Origin: Balneolaceae bacterium
GTDB lineage: Bacteria > Bacteroidota > Rhodothermia > Balneolales > Balneolaceae
NCBI GenBank assembly: GCA_034521445.1
Contig: JAXHMM010000012.1
Span: 1-64,000, forward strand
Length of the DNA: 64,000 nt
Direction: 5' to 3'
The notes under the pieces are model-generated. The model was given only the letters and a program-made list of their open reading frames with translations. It did not search any database and was not told the DNA's origin. The first letter of the stretch is position 1. Each line of letters begins with the position of its first letter. A program made the position numbers and the translations under genes. Below are positions 25,182-35,282 of the stretch, piece by piece.

Positions 25182-26697
25182 ATGCATACGAAGTGGCGAA
25201 CCAGTTCAGCTCATCCCTAGGCGCCTGGCTTGCCCTCGTTCCCGCCGCTCATTCTCAGACGGCCGACGATGTGCTGCGCTACCAGCTGCAGTACCCCTCC
25301 CAGGACGCCATCTCCCTGGTCATGCCGGGTACGGCCTGGGCCAGCGGCTACGGGGCTTACCAGCAAAACCCCGCCTCCATGGCCCTCTTTGATGAGAGCT
25401 ATCTTTCGTTCAGCCTGAGCAGCCGCTATGTGAACGAGGATGGCCGGTACCTGGGCAACAGCCATCCCCACGACGCGCGCAACGAGACCAACATCAGGGG
25501 ATTTCGGCTTGGTCTTCGATTTCCCGGTTTCGCAGGGTGCGCTGGTGGTGGGAGGGGGCTACAGCCGGAGCTCGGACTTCAATCGCGCCCTGGCCGGCGG
25601 CGGATTCGACGACCGGTCAAGCTGGCTTTACCGATTTCTACAACATCACGCCGGACGACAGTCTCTTTTTCGCGGCTTTCGACACCTACGCCATCGATTC
25701 CGCCACCACCGACAGCTCGTTCGCCAACACCGCCTCCATCTTCCGCATCGGCGTACCCTACATGGGCGTGGACCAGGATTTCGAGATGAACGAGACCGGC
25801 CGGATGGGCGAGTACAGCGCGTTCGTGGCCACCGAATGCCGCGGAAAGACCTGCTGGTGGGTGCCTCCATTGGGCTCTTCGAGGGCGGCTACCACTACCG
25901 GCGGGAGTTTCTGGAGAGCGACCGGCGCAACCAGTACAACTACACCTTCATCGACACCGACGGTGACGGGGAGGCGGAGACCGACATCGACCGTATCCTG
26001 AGCGAGGACACCATCGACGCCAGCTTCACCGCTTTCAGCGCGCGCCTGGGCGTCATTTACCGTATTGCGCCCGGCCTCCAGGTAGGCGTGGGCTACCAGT
26101 TTCCCAGCACCCTGAGCTTCGAGGAGGAGTTCAACACCTCCATCCGCACCACCTTCGACAACGGGGTGGTCTTCGAGGACGGCCACGCACCCGGACGTTT
26201 CAGCTATAAGATCCATTCCGTCCCAACCGCATCAAGCCTGGGGGCGGGGGCCAAAAACCTGGGACCCCTGAACATCTCGGCATCTGCGGAATACGTGCCC
26301 TATCCGGAGGGCCGCATCGAATTCGACGAGCTGGAGCTGCGTCCCTCGCAGGAGGCCATCAACGACAACGTGAGCAGCAGCCTCGCCGACGTCTGGAACG
26401 TGCGGGCGGGCCTGGAATTGGAAATGGACCGGCGTTTCGTGCCCCGCATAGGCTACGCCCGCTATCCCAGCCCCTACAAGGGACTCGCGGCGGCGGACGA
26501 CACCCGGCAGATTTACAGCGGGGGATTCAGCGCGCAGATCTCCGACGGAATGACCTTTGACCTGGGCGTGCAGTACGCCACCTGGGAGGACCGCAACAGC
26601 CTTTACTACTGCCACAGGCTCTAACGGCACGGCCCATGAAATCGCCACCGAGGAGGTGACCCGCTGGCAGCTGATGGCCATCCGGCTGGACCTGTAG
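25182..26697 (+). CDS. FadL/OmpP1-like outer-membrane protein
   Basis: Predicted outer-membrane beta-barrel of the FadL/OmpP1/TodX kind, which carries hydrophobic compounds, or a related Bacteroidota porin-like family. Start ATG 25182 gives MHTKWRTSS..., and after one frame shift a signal-peptide end LALVPAAHSQ. The mature start includes a substrate-hatch-like phrase (GAYQQNPASMALFD), then amphipathic strands (LSFSLSSRYVN, FGLVFDFPVSQGALVVGGGY, LQVGVGYQFPSTLSFEEEF) and a C-terminal barrel (FVPRIGYARYPSP, MTFDLGVQYATW). Frame changes occur near 25218, 25500, 25620, 25850, 26220 and 26605; the joined last frame ends ...WQLMAIRLDL with TAG at 26695-26697. About 505 residues. Confidence 0.7.
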
Positions 26698-26742
26698 GCC
26701 CGTCGCCGACCAACGATCTCCCAAGCGAATACTCCGTAGACC

Positions 26743-26775
26743 AGAGGAGGTACCCTGGCAACCGGTACCTCCTCT
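26743..26775. terminator. Bidirectional terminator between convergent genes
   Basis: AGAGGAGGTACC (26743-26754) is the exact reverse complement of GGTACCTCCTCT (26764-26775), with a nine-base loop. It lies between the convergent outer-membrane protein and nuclease-fold lipoprotein genes. The T-run is short on both sides, so efficiency is uncertain, but the perfect 12-base stem in this position fits a shared terminator. Confidence 0.7.
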
Positions 26776-26798
26776 TCGATGCGCCGCCCCATGCTGAT

Positions 26799-27851
26799 CT
26801 ACCCGGGAAAGGCGTACACCGGCAAAGCCCCGAAAGGTCCAGGCGCACCCATAGCGGAAGGGGTCGAGGTGGTCTGCCAGTACACCGTGTTGATCCAGGT
26901 CTCCGGATCCCGGTACAGCCTCGGCGCTCCCGTCTACGTACCACGGAGAACTTCGTCGCTCACGGTGACATGGTCCACCATGTCCGGGTATCCCGTGGTC
27001 GAGGGGATGCCCTGCCCGGAAAGGGTGTCGGTCAGCACGTCAAGGCGGGGTCGTTCACGAAATCAAGGTAGGGCGTAGGCTCCTCCGGTGGATGGAGAGG
27101 TCCACTCGTCGTTGTAGTCGCCCTAGCAGCAGGTATCCACGCCGTCGGGCCGCTCGCCCTGCTTTGAGGTAGCCGTAGAGCGCCTGCGGCGGCTCCGGCT
27201 TCCGGCCGCTCGTAGTCGCTCGGCGCCCGTCGCCCGCCTTGGCGTGGATGACCACGGCGTAGGACGGGAACGCTGCTCGCCCTGCCAGCGGTAGTCGAAT
27301 CGGAACCAGAGGGGATAGCGTCCTCGGCCCAGTCGTCGTAGTCCTGTCCCTTCGCCGGAGCCTATCTGCGCCGGAGCCGACGATCTCCACGGCGCGGGCG
27401 TCGCAGAGCAAGCCCGTTTTCTGGATCCAGGCGATGCGGCGCGGCGACGAAGCCTTCGCAGCCCCCCGCGGGCAGGTCGGCCAGGTCATCCATGGCCTCC
27501 TGGCTGTAGACTTCCTGGAAGGCGTAGAGAGCGGCTTTCAGGGAATCCATCACCTGTTTGATGTTGCGCGTCTGCAGCTCCTCGTCGGCCGGTCCGTCGC
27601 CGCTGTCACTCCCCCGTAGGCGCATTGGATCGCCGTAGCCCACTCCAGGTTCCAGGTCACCGCCTCCAGGATGCCGTCGGCCTCCACCGGGGGCGAGGCT
27701 TCCAGGTTCGCGCCGTTGCCGGGCGGGTCGTCGCCCGTCATCCGTCGCCCGGAGTCGGACACCGCGGGTCACGCCGCCGTCGCAGGAGGCAAAGCCCAGG
27801 GCCAGGGCGAGCAGCAGGAGGGGAGCAGGGCGGGGTGGAAGCGCCTGCCAT
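26799..27851 (-). CDS. Endonuclease/exonuclease/phosphatase-fold lipoprotein
   Basis: Predicted exported lipoprotein with a DNase I-like metal-dependent phosphoesterase fold. Joined frames show a signal with lipobox (LLLALALGFASCDGG), then the fold signatures in order: AVTWNLEWA (Asn metal site), FQEVYSQEAMDDLAD (Glu metal site), a catalytic GDYND-like segment, and a C-terminal DHLPLWVRLDL-like end (His). The substrate could be nucleic acid, phospholipid or another phosphodiester; not decidable here. Frame changes are frequent (near 27720, 27450, 27330, 27120, 26950, 26850), and the stop at 26799 is the best fit. It starts 26 bases after the universal stress protein stop, so they may share a transcript. 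Confidence 0.7.
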
Positions 27852-27877
27852 GCGCGTTAAAAAGCGTCTGACTCGCT

Positions 27878-28773
27878 TCAAGGTGTCTCGGAAGATGCGG
27901 GGGCCTTGGGTTTGATGCTCAGGACCGGGACAGTCGATGTGGCGCACCACGCTGGCGGTGGTGCTGCCCATCATCAGTGCTCGACGCCGGTGCGCCCTAC
28001 GGTGGACATGACCACCAGGTCGTGGGGGTTGCTCCGTTCGTAGTCGAGAATGGCCTCGTGAGGCGAGCTGGAGGAGACCACCACCCGGGTGGTGAGTCCC
28101 GTCGCCCACCTCGTGCATTTCCTCCTTGGCCAGCACCTCCAGGCGCTGCTCGCGCAGGGAGACGGTCTTCTCGTCGGGCGCCTCCTCATGCTGGGCGTCG
28201 TAGGTAAGAATGTGCACCAGCTCCAGCTCGGCGTCCGCCCGGCGGGCGATGTCGCTGGCGTGTCCAAAGGCCGCCCGGGCGTTGTCGGAGAAGTCGGTGG
28301 TCACCATCACCCGCTCCACCCGCTCCAGCTGGCGGTCTCGGTTTACGATGAGCACCGGCTTGTGGCAGGTGCGCAGCACCTTTTCGGAGACCGAACCCAG
28401 GAAAAAGCGGGAGAAGCCGGTGCGACCGTGGGTGGACATGACTACGGCGTCGTAGCCGTCGGCTTCCTCCACGATGGCTTGCGCGGGATTGCCCACGCTA
28501 ACTACGGGAGGGGCCAGCAGGGAGGCGTCGATCTCCTTTCCCGCCAGGTCCTGCAGCCTTTCGAGCAGCACCGACTTCCATGTCGTCGAAGTTGTCGGCG
28601 GTGGTGGGACCCACTCCGAAATCATAGGGGGCATCCAGTTCGCTGACGGGCAGGTAGGAGTGGAAGGGGGTGACCGACCCGTTGTAGAGTTCGGCCATGC
28701 GCGCGGCCGAGTGCAGGGCGTTGGCGCCCAGGTCGGAAAAGTCGAGGGGAACGAGAATCTTGTAGTTTTTCAT
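27878..28773 (-). CDS. Tandem-domain universal stress protein
   Basis: Cytoplasmic UspA-family protein with two Usp domains, about 298 residues. The first begins MKNYKILVPLDFSDLGANAL and has the nucleotide-binding motif GRTGFSRFFLGS. The second begins VERVMVTTDFSDNARAAFGHA and has GRTGVEHLMMGS. Both G-x2-G-x9-G-S/T motifs are intact, so both domains probably bind ATP. Frame changes near 28580 and 28105-27975 are compensated. The joined frame ends ...KPKAPASSETP with stop at 27878. Usually induced under stress or growth arrest; no regulator is visible nearby. Confidence 0.9.
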
Positions 28774-28884
28774 AGGCGTCTCCGGCCGTTGAAGGTCCGT
28801 TGATTTGATTACGGTTGCCGCTCCGCCGCTTCTCCCGCGCGGCGGTCGTCCTTTACCCGTAAGAACAAACGGCGGGAAAATGAG

Positions 28885-30012
28885 TCAGAGCCAGTCCTTC
28901 CGGCGGAAATAGATCAGCATGCCCACCGTCACCGCCGCCATCAGGGCCATGGCGGCCGGGTAGCCCCAGTACCATCCCAGCTCGGGCATGTTCCACGGGC
29001 TGGCGCCGGGATCGAAGTTCATGCCGTAGATGCCCGCGATGAAGGTGAGGGGGATGAAGATGGTGGCGATGATGGTCAGCACCTTCATCACCTCGTTCAT
29101 TTTGTTGGAGACGTGCGACATGTACATGTCGTGCAGGCCCATCAGGATGTCGCGGTAGTTTTCCACGTTGTCGATGATGTGCACTACGTGGTCGTAGACG
29201 TCCCTCAGGAAGATGCCCGTCTCCTCGCGGATATGCGGGGAATCGTCGCGTATGGTGCTGTTGAGCACGTCGCGCAGCGGCCAGACGGTCTTGCGAAAGT
29301 AGGTAAAAGTGCGGCGAAGCTGGTGCAGATGGTGGAAGGATTCGGGACTGGGATCCTCGATCAGAATATCCTCCAGGCTCTCGGTTTCGTCGCCCAGCGC
29401 CTCCAGCAGGCTGAAATAGTGGTCCACCACCGTGTCCATCATGGCGTAGGCGAGGTAGTCGGGTCCGCGCTGGCGGATGCGGCTGTTCTCGATGCGCAGC
29501 CGGTCGAGGATGGGACCGAACCACGGCTTGTCGCTCTCCTGGAAGGAGAGCACGAAGTTATCGCCGAGTACGATGCTGATCTGCTCGGTGTCGAGCGTCT
29601 CCTCCTGGCCGTCGGACAGGTGCAGGGCGCGCAGCACGAAATAGATGCAGTTCTCGTACTGCTCCATCTTGGGCCGCTGCTGCGTGCTGACGATGTCTTC
29701 CTGGATCAGCGGGTGCAAATCGAAATAGGACCAGATGGTCTTGAGCTTTTCGATGTCGTGCAGGCCGTAGACCTTGATCCACGTCTTGGAGGGATCCTCC
29801 AGGTATCAGGGCGCGCCTCCTCGATGTCGCGGATGGCGATTTCGTCCACGTGCCCCTCACTGTAGTCGTGGATGGTGATCTGCACCTCGTCCACGCGCTG
29901 CTCGCCGATGTGCTGCACGGTACCCGGGGCGGTGCCCGGCTTCTTGCCGCTGCGCACCTTGCGCTTCTTCAGGCTGGGCAGCATGCGTTTGAAATGTTTT
30001 CCCGGGGGTCAT
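28885..30012 (-). CDS. corA: CorA-family magnesium/cobalt transporter
   Basis: Pentameric Mg2+/Co2+ channel in the inner membrane. The long cytoplasmic N-terminal domain (YGLHDIEKLKTIWSYFDLHP in joined frames, then DIVSTQQRPKMEQYENC) is followed by the pore helix with the defining IAGIYGMNFD (GMN motif), a second helix (WYWGYPAAMALMAAVTVGML) and the cytosolic end RRKDWL. About 375 residues. One frame change lies near 29805. The start is put at ATG 30012, where removing one base from a C-run restores MTPGKHFKRMLPSLKKRK, typical of the family; ATG 29984 is the alternative. Confidence 0.93.
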
Positions 30013-30272
30013 GGGGAGGGGGTTGGAGTAGCAGCTTAATAGTCACCTTAATATTGACAAACGCGTCGCATTATACAAGTCTCTTAAATGGGGCTAAACC
30101 TGAATGGGAAGTGATTTCCAGGTGTGATGCGATTTGACATTACACCTAACTAGTACGTAATAAAACCTACGTCTGTGAAAATAAAATTTTTTGAATCATG
30201 TATTTGACTTTATCAGAAAAAAAAAACAAATGTTGGATTTACGTTGCAATAAAAAATAAATCAATGTGTATT
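30013..30272. other. AT-rich intergenic leader at the start of the 30-32 kb island
   Basis: No gene is supported here. The base composition changes sharply from the GC-rich neighbourhood to A/T-rich sequence with A-runs (for example ten A residues around 30217-30226). A TTGACT at 30204-30209 could be a -35 element for the peptide gene, and the A-rich stretch just before ATG 30273 fits the Shine-Dalgarno-poor leaders of this phylum. Promoter assignment is tentative. Confidence 0.4.
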
Positions 30273-30488
30273 ATGAAATACTTTTAAACTCATCATCGGA
30301 GCGGTACTCATACTGGCCAGTCGGGATAACTGTTTCCAGTCCAGAATTCGTTATTGGGGCGAGATGGCGATGACTTGCTATACTGTGATAATCTCTGCAC
30401 GGAATTATGTGGAGAATGGGACCCGAGGGTCCTGTCGAGCGGTTTCATGCCTAAACAGCAGGGATGTAACGGTTGCATTAACCTGTAA
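30273..30488 (+). CDS. Small exported cysteine-rich peptide precursor
   Basis: Not recognised as a named family. ATG 30273 opens MKYF; removing one T from the run at 30282 gives MKYFKLIIGAVLILAS, a signal-peptide-like start. After a second slip near 30345 the frame reads NSLLGRDGDDLLYC, then DNLCTELCGEWDP and QQGCNGCINL, with stop at 30486-30488. Five cysteines are spaced C-x3-C-x3-C-x18-C-x2-C. A precursor of about 70 residues with a Cys-rich tail, followed by a terminator, a six-bladed propeller lipoprotein gene and a MauE-like gene, recalls the small NVEALA-type peptides of Bacteroidota, though the NVEALA motif itself is absent. The frame slips are probably errors; function unknown. Confidence 0.55.
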
Positions 30489-30546
30489 TGGTGAGTGGCA
30501 AGGGCCCATTGAGGATTAAGACTGCAGAAGTAATGGGTCCAGGAGA

Positions 30547-30571
30547 AGGCCCATGTATATGGGCCTTTTTA
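30547..30571 (+). terminator. Terminator/attenuator between the peptide gene and the propeller gene
   Basis: AGGCCCAT (30547-30554) pairs exactly with ATGGGCCT (30559-30566) around a GTAT loop and runs into TTTTTAT. It lies 58 bases after the peptide stop and 28 bases before the propeller start. It would let the peptide mRNA be abundant while some readthrough feeds the two downstream genes; that effect is inferred. Confidence 0.8.
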
Positions 30572-30598
30572 TATGTAAAATGGACTCATTATGGGGCT

Positions 30599-31675
30599 AT
30601 GAGAGAAATTAAAAATAGCAATAATCACAATATTTGTAATTATTGTCTCCGGTCGTTGCTTATCAATATATCTCGAGTGGACCGGGAAAGGAGATGGAGA
30701 TTATTTCGGATAAGAACGAAATCAGTGCGATCGCCGGATAGTAGAATGTGGAATAATGACATAATCTGGAAATAAAGTTAATCTGCATTCTGACACTCAA
30801 AGATTCTGTCCTGCGGGCACAAAAATTTTGAAATGATCGATGGATCGATTTTCGTCGGGGACTTTGGGAGACATGAGTTACTGAGCGGTTTCAGAATCTG
30901 GGTGGAAGGTATATCAGGATGGTCCGGAGAGGGGAACCGGCCCAGGTCCAGGTGAGTTTACACTCATTATTGATATAGAAGAATTCCACTCTGATACGCT
31001 CTTAGCAATGGATTCCCGGAAACGGGAAATAATGGGTTTTTCACTTTCCAGTGGCGAGCTTCATTTTACCCGAACGGTGAAATATGACCCTTATCGCATG
31101 GTTGCGGTCGAGAGATCAGCTTAATCAGTCCAGTTCTTCACTATCGGCTAATTTTTTCAAAAGTTCTTCCTCAAATCTCGAAGTACAGTCAGAATTCGGG
31201 CGCATAACGTCGAGCCCAGTTGCAAAATGCTATTTCTTTAACTGGAGAAGTAGTTTCCGTGGGTGATGGTGAGCATTTTATTTATTCCCCCACCAGGACG
31301 AGTTACCTATTCTATTTTAATTTGAGTGGAAATGAGATTCGCAGGATTATCAGGCCCGGATCGCATACGGTATCCGTTGAACCACAAAGAAGAAATCTGA
31401 GAATACGAAGGTAACTAGCCCACGTTTTACCGCCAGTAAGAGTATATGATCTCGATACACATAAAAACAAACTATTTTGTCAGCGCCATTAAAAGGAATG
31501 AGGATTGTACCGAGGAATACTCTTATTATTGATATATACGAATATCAGCTCGGGAATGTACCAGGAATCCATTCGAATGCCTACGATGGCGCGTAATATC
31601 ATAGTAACCGAAAACCGAATTTATTATACGGAGTTTGAAACGGAAACTGTCGAGGCTTATCAATATTCTATGTAA
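30599..31675 (+). CDS. Six-bladed beta-propeller lipoprotein (BF3164-like), heavily frame-broken
   Basis: Joined frames give a signal with a lipobox-like end (IITIFVIIVSGRC), then DGSIFVGDFGRHELLS, the hallmark blade phrase GTGPGPGEFTLIIDI followed by DTLLAMDSRKREIMGFSL, a blade HFIYSPTRTSYLFYFNLSG, and the C-terminus RIYYTEFETETVEAYQ with stop 31673-31675. The GxGPGEF phrase with D(S/T)L...D and blade repeats is typical of six-bladed propeller lipoproteins of Bacteroidota. About 358 residues if intact. More frame breaks and internal stops occur here than elsewhere in the window (30700-30800, 31100-31200 and 31410-31600 are hard to read), so it is either badly sequenced or decaying. It lies five bases before the MauE-like gene. 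Confidence 0.6.
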
Positions 31676-31680
31676 ACACT

Positions 31681-32137
31681 ATGGTCGATACTGGGAAGCA
31701 ACTTGTAACCATTATAGGCACCCTCGCAATTGTTGCTCTCTTTGGCATAGCTGCGGCGGGGAAGCTGATGGAACCGGATACCAGCCTGGAATTTTTCACG
31801 ATGGCGCTCACTGGAAGTTGTGAGGGTTGGGCGGAAAGTTGTTTGATAGTACTAATTGTACTTGAGGCATTTTTGGCATCGTCGCTTCTGTCTCATAAAT
31901 CAAAGTGGCCGTATTACTTGTCTGGAGGTACATTACTAATCATGACGACGATAGTTCAGCTCGGATATGGAATGTATCTTGATCTCGAAGCTTTATGCGG
32001 GTGTTTTGGATCGGTAATTGAAGCAACGACCGTGAATACATACAGCGTTGGTTAGAAACGGACTCTTCGCTACTCTGGCAATACTTTCATTCCGAATCTT
32101 GAATAACTCAAAGCTACTTACTAGCCCAGTTCTATAA
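31681..32137 (+). CDS. MauE/DoxX-family redox-associated membrane protein
   Basis: Small inner-membrane protein of about 152 residues with four predicted helices: QLVTIIGTLAIVALFGIAAA, CLIVLIVLEAFLASSLL, WPYYLSGGTLLIMTTIV and, after a frame slip near 32048, LVRNGLFATLAILSFRIL. The signature CGCFGS (31995-32012) is characteristic of MauE/DoxX-like proteins in Bacteroidota, which are linked to periplasmic thiol/disulfide chemistry. The joined frame stops at TAA 32135-32137; without the slip it would stop at 32055. It starts five bases after the propeller stop, so the two are one operon. A plausible job is redox handling of the Cys-rich peptide encoded upstream; that link is inference. Confidence 0.7.
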
Positions 32138-32146
32138 GACCTCCTC

Positions 32147-32567
32147 TTACACCTGTTTTTTGACTTCTGACGAATTAACCCCTTCAGCAACGGGCTCCTC
32201 GTACTCGTCCAGCATCTTGACCAGCAGGGTCATGGAGCCCTTGATGGTGTAGAACTCCCGGGCGGTGAAAAACAGCATGCCGGCCAGGCGCAGCCCAGGG
32301 CGGCAAGGGTCAGCGACAGGCGGAAGGCGGTGGGTTCGGCGCCATACTCCAAGCAGGAACCAGGTGCCGTCAGGCCAGCAGCATGAAGACCGTTGAAGGA
32401 GACCGACCCAGAAAATACTGCGGCTGCTGCTCCGAGCTGGCGTTCGGCGAAGGCGCGGTAACGGCCCTCCTCGAGCAGCTTCTTATCCTTGCTCAGAAGA
32501 GGTACCGGACGCGGTTCTCGTTGAACTGCTCTTCCAGAAATTCTTCGATCAGCGGTTGCATTGCCAT
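32147..32567 (-). CDS. Hypothetical small membrane protein downstream of the ABC permease
   Basis: Not recognised. Joined frames begin MAMQPLIEEFLEEQFNENRV, pass through KDKKLLEEGRYRAFAERQLG and a hydrophobic middle that probably forms two membrane helices, and end with AREFYTIKGSMTLLVKMLDE and VNSSEVKKQV at the stop 32147-32149. About 140 residues. It lies 78 bases downstream of the YbbP-like permease on the same strand and may be its accessory protein. The frame breaks near 32485, 32400, 32350 and 32300, so the middle is uncertain. It is convergent with the MauE-like gene, ten bases apart, at the edge of the AT-rich island. Confidence 0.5.
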
Positions 32568-32645
32568 GTGATGCGGGTTTTGGATTTCGGCCTGAACGCT
32601 AATTTATTCGTTACCTGCGAAAGGACAAAGCGTGTCAGGGCGACC

Positions 32646-35231
32646 CTACCCGTGTTCCTGGCGCAGCACCTACGGGGCGTACTTGCGGTAGACGCTGCGG
32701 CTGTTGAGCATGCCGATGGCGATGGTGAGGGCGGTGACGGCGGCGGTGCCCACGACAATCACCCATAGGGTCGGGCACGAAGTCCAGCTCGAAGTACCAT
32801 CCCGCCAGCAGCCAGGTGGCACCCAGCGAGAGAATGCAGTCCCGTAAGCGCGGACAGCAGCCCAGGAAGAGGTACTCCACCGACAGGATTTTGACAATCT
32901 GCGCCTTGCTGGCGCCCAGTGGTGCGCAGGCAGGGTGCTCTACGGATGCGCTGGTAGCGACTGGTGGCCACGGAGCTGGCCAGCACGATGAGTCCGGTCA
33001 GAATACTGAAAAGCGCCATAAACTGGATGGCAAAGGAGATCTGGTCGATGAAGTCGGTTGATGGTCTCCAGCACCCGGCTGATGTCGATGGCCGAGACGT
33101 TGGGAAAGGCCTGCGACCACCTGCCTGCTGGATGGAGGCGGCCGCCTGCCGGTCGGCCGTCCGCTGATGGTCACCCAGATCTGGGGCGCCCGCTCCAGCA
33201 CGCCGGCGGGAAAGAGCCATGAAGAAATTGGGACTCACCCGCTGGAAGTCACCTCCCGATGCTGCCCACAGTAGGCCTGCACCGGCACGCCCTGCACGTC
33301 GAACGTGAGGCTGTCGCCCAGCTCCAGGTTCAGGTCCTGCGTGATCTCGCGGGAGGCGCTCGACCGGCGGCACCTCGACGGTCGGCCTACCCGAGCCCGT
33401 AGAGGTGCCTTCACCAGGGTCTCGGTTTCGGTCGAGCGAATCGCGGTAGGTGGCGCGGTACTCGCGGTTGAGGGCCCAGCCGCTCACCCCGGTCGGTCGG
33501 TGTCGCCTGCACCGATCGGCCGGCGCTGCCCCCGCAGGTGGGAGATGCGCATGTGTGACCATGGGCACATTCTGAATGATTCGGCCCCCGCCGCCGCGAT
33601 GATCTCGCTGACGCGGTCGTTCTGGTCGGACTGAATATCAAAAAGCACCAGGTCGGGGCGTCCTCGCGGGAGGCGAATTCCAGCTCGCCCATGAGCATGT
33701 CCTGGCTGAAGTAGAGGGTGCTGACCATGCAGCATGCCGAGTCCCAGCGAGAGCATGAGCGCCAGCCGAGGTCTGGTCGTTGGGACGGTAGAGGTTGGCC
33801 AGTCCCTGTTGCGCCAGACATAGGGCCAGCAGGAGGGGAAGCGGCGCTTCACCGGCCGCATACGAGCAGCCGGCGCCACGCCGCAGAGGCAGTCCAAAGC
33901 GCCAACCAGGATGCCCAGCGCTGGGAGATGCCCTCCGACCCTCACAGCTTTGGGTCGGCGGCGTTGCGTCGGCCGGTAGACGGTGAGTGCGACGACGGCG
34001 TGCATACGGACCCGTCAGCGGGTGCGCCGGAGCAGGCGAGGTGATGAAGATCCCTTCGAGAGTGCCAGCAGGGCGTACAGGGGGGAGGCCTTGCGGAGGG
34101 CGAGCAGGGGGCAGCAGGGCGAAGACCAGGGCCACGCCCGTGCCCGTCAGCAGGCCCAGTCCAATGGCCAGCCAGGAAATAGCGCAGAATGACACTCTAC
34201 CGGCAGGAAGGTGCTGAAGAGGCCGGGCAGCATATACTGCAGGGCCGATGCCGATGAGCGCGCCTGCCAGTGCGCCCAGGAAACCGAGCACCAGGGCCTG
34301 GATGAGGAAGATGCCGGTGACCTGCCGGCCGGAGGCGCCGAAGCAGCGCAGCACCGAGGCGGTGTTGATTTTGCGGGTGATGTAGACGTGGATGGAGCTG
34401 GCAACCCCTATGCCGCCCAGCAGCAGGGCGATGAAGCCCACCAGGTTGAGAAACGTACCCAGGTTGTCCACCGCCTCGCCCAATTCCTGCTGGCGCTCCT
34501 CCACCGTGTCGTAGCCCAGGTCGTATTCGGGCTCCTGGGCTTCGGTGAAGCGGTCGTGGCCTCCTCGATCTGTTCGAAGTCGCGCTCCTCGTCGAACCGG
34601 AAGTACGGTATTGTCGTCGATGCGGCTGCCGCGCTGGACCAGGTTGGTGGAGTCCAGCCAGGCCTTGGGTATGAATATGCGCGGGCCGACCATGGAGATG
34701 GCAAGATCCTGCCGGGGATCTTGAGCAGGGAGCCTGCCGATCTCGAAGGTGACCTGTCCGATTTTCACCGAATCGCCCGGCTGCAGCCCGAACTGGGTCA
34801 TCAGGGTGTGGTCCACCAGCGCGCGCCTGCCCGCCTGGTAGGTGCGGGCGGCGGAGGCGGGCTGGGTCTCCAGCTCCCCGTAGAAGGGAAAGCCGCCCTC
34901 CACGGCGTGGATGTCCGACAGCCGCGTGCCCTTGCCGGGGAAAGAGGGCCATGGAGGGGAAGTCCACCACCGTCGACTGCTCCCCGCCGAGGGAGTCGAA
35001 GAAGGCCTGCTGTTCGGGCGTGAAGGGGTCCTCGGAGTCGATCTGCAGGTCAGCCCCCAGCAGCTCTTTGGCCTGGCGGTCAATGGTGTCAGCGTTGAGG
35101 CTGTCTCGGAAGGAGGTGATGGCCACCTGGGCGGCCACGCCGATGACGATGGCCGAGATGTAGACCAGACAGCCGCTTTTTGTTGGAGCGGCGTCCCGCC
35201 ACGCCATTTTCCATGTCCAGGTGCTGAACAT
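32646..35231 (-). CDS. ybbP: FtsX-like ABC transporter permease (YbbP type)
   Basis: Large permease, about 860 residues, of the YbbP/MacB-FtsX kind that exports or extracts substrates with a LolD-like ATPase. It begins MFSTWTWKMAWRDA followed by a first helix (CLVYISAIVIGVAAQVAI), then a periplasmic domain, and a three-helix FtsX core (NLVGFIALLLGGIGVASSIH, TGIFLIQALVLGFLGALAGA). A second core lies near the C-terminus (MALFSILTGLIVLASSVATS, VGTAAVTALTIAIGMLNSR). The C-terminus YRKYAP...VLRQEHG contains an in-frame TAG in the assembled sequence, probably an error; the end is taken at 32646. Many frame changes. The ATPase lies 51 bases upstream, and the esterase is divergent, the same order as E. 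coli tesA-ybbA-ybbP. Confidence 0.85.
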
Positions 35232-35282
35232 AGGGCTAGCGGCTCTTGGCGTCGGTTCCGACGGCAGCTTGCCGCCGTCTGC

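Noticed and set aside
24120-25187. Arg/Ser/Pro-rich minus-strand frame across the low-complexity lipoprotein
   Set aside because: Composition is what random GC-rich repeats give; no start context or family, and it conflicts with the plus-strand lipobox and stop.
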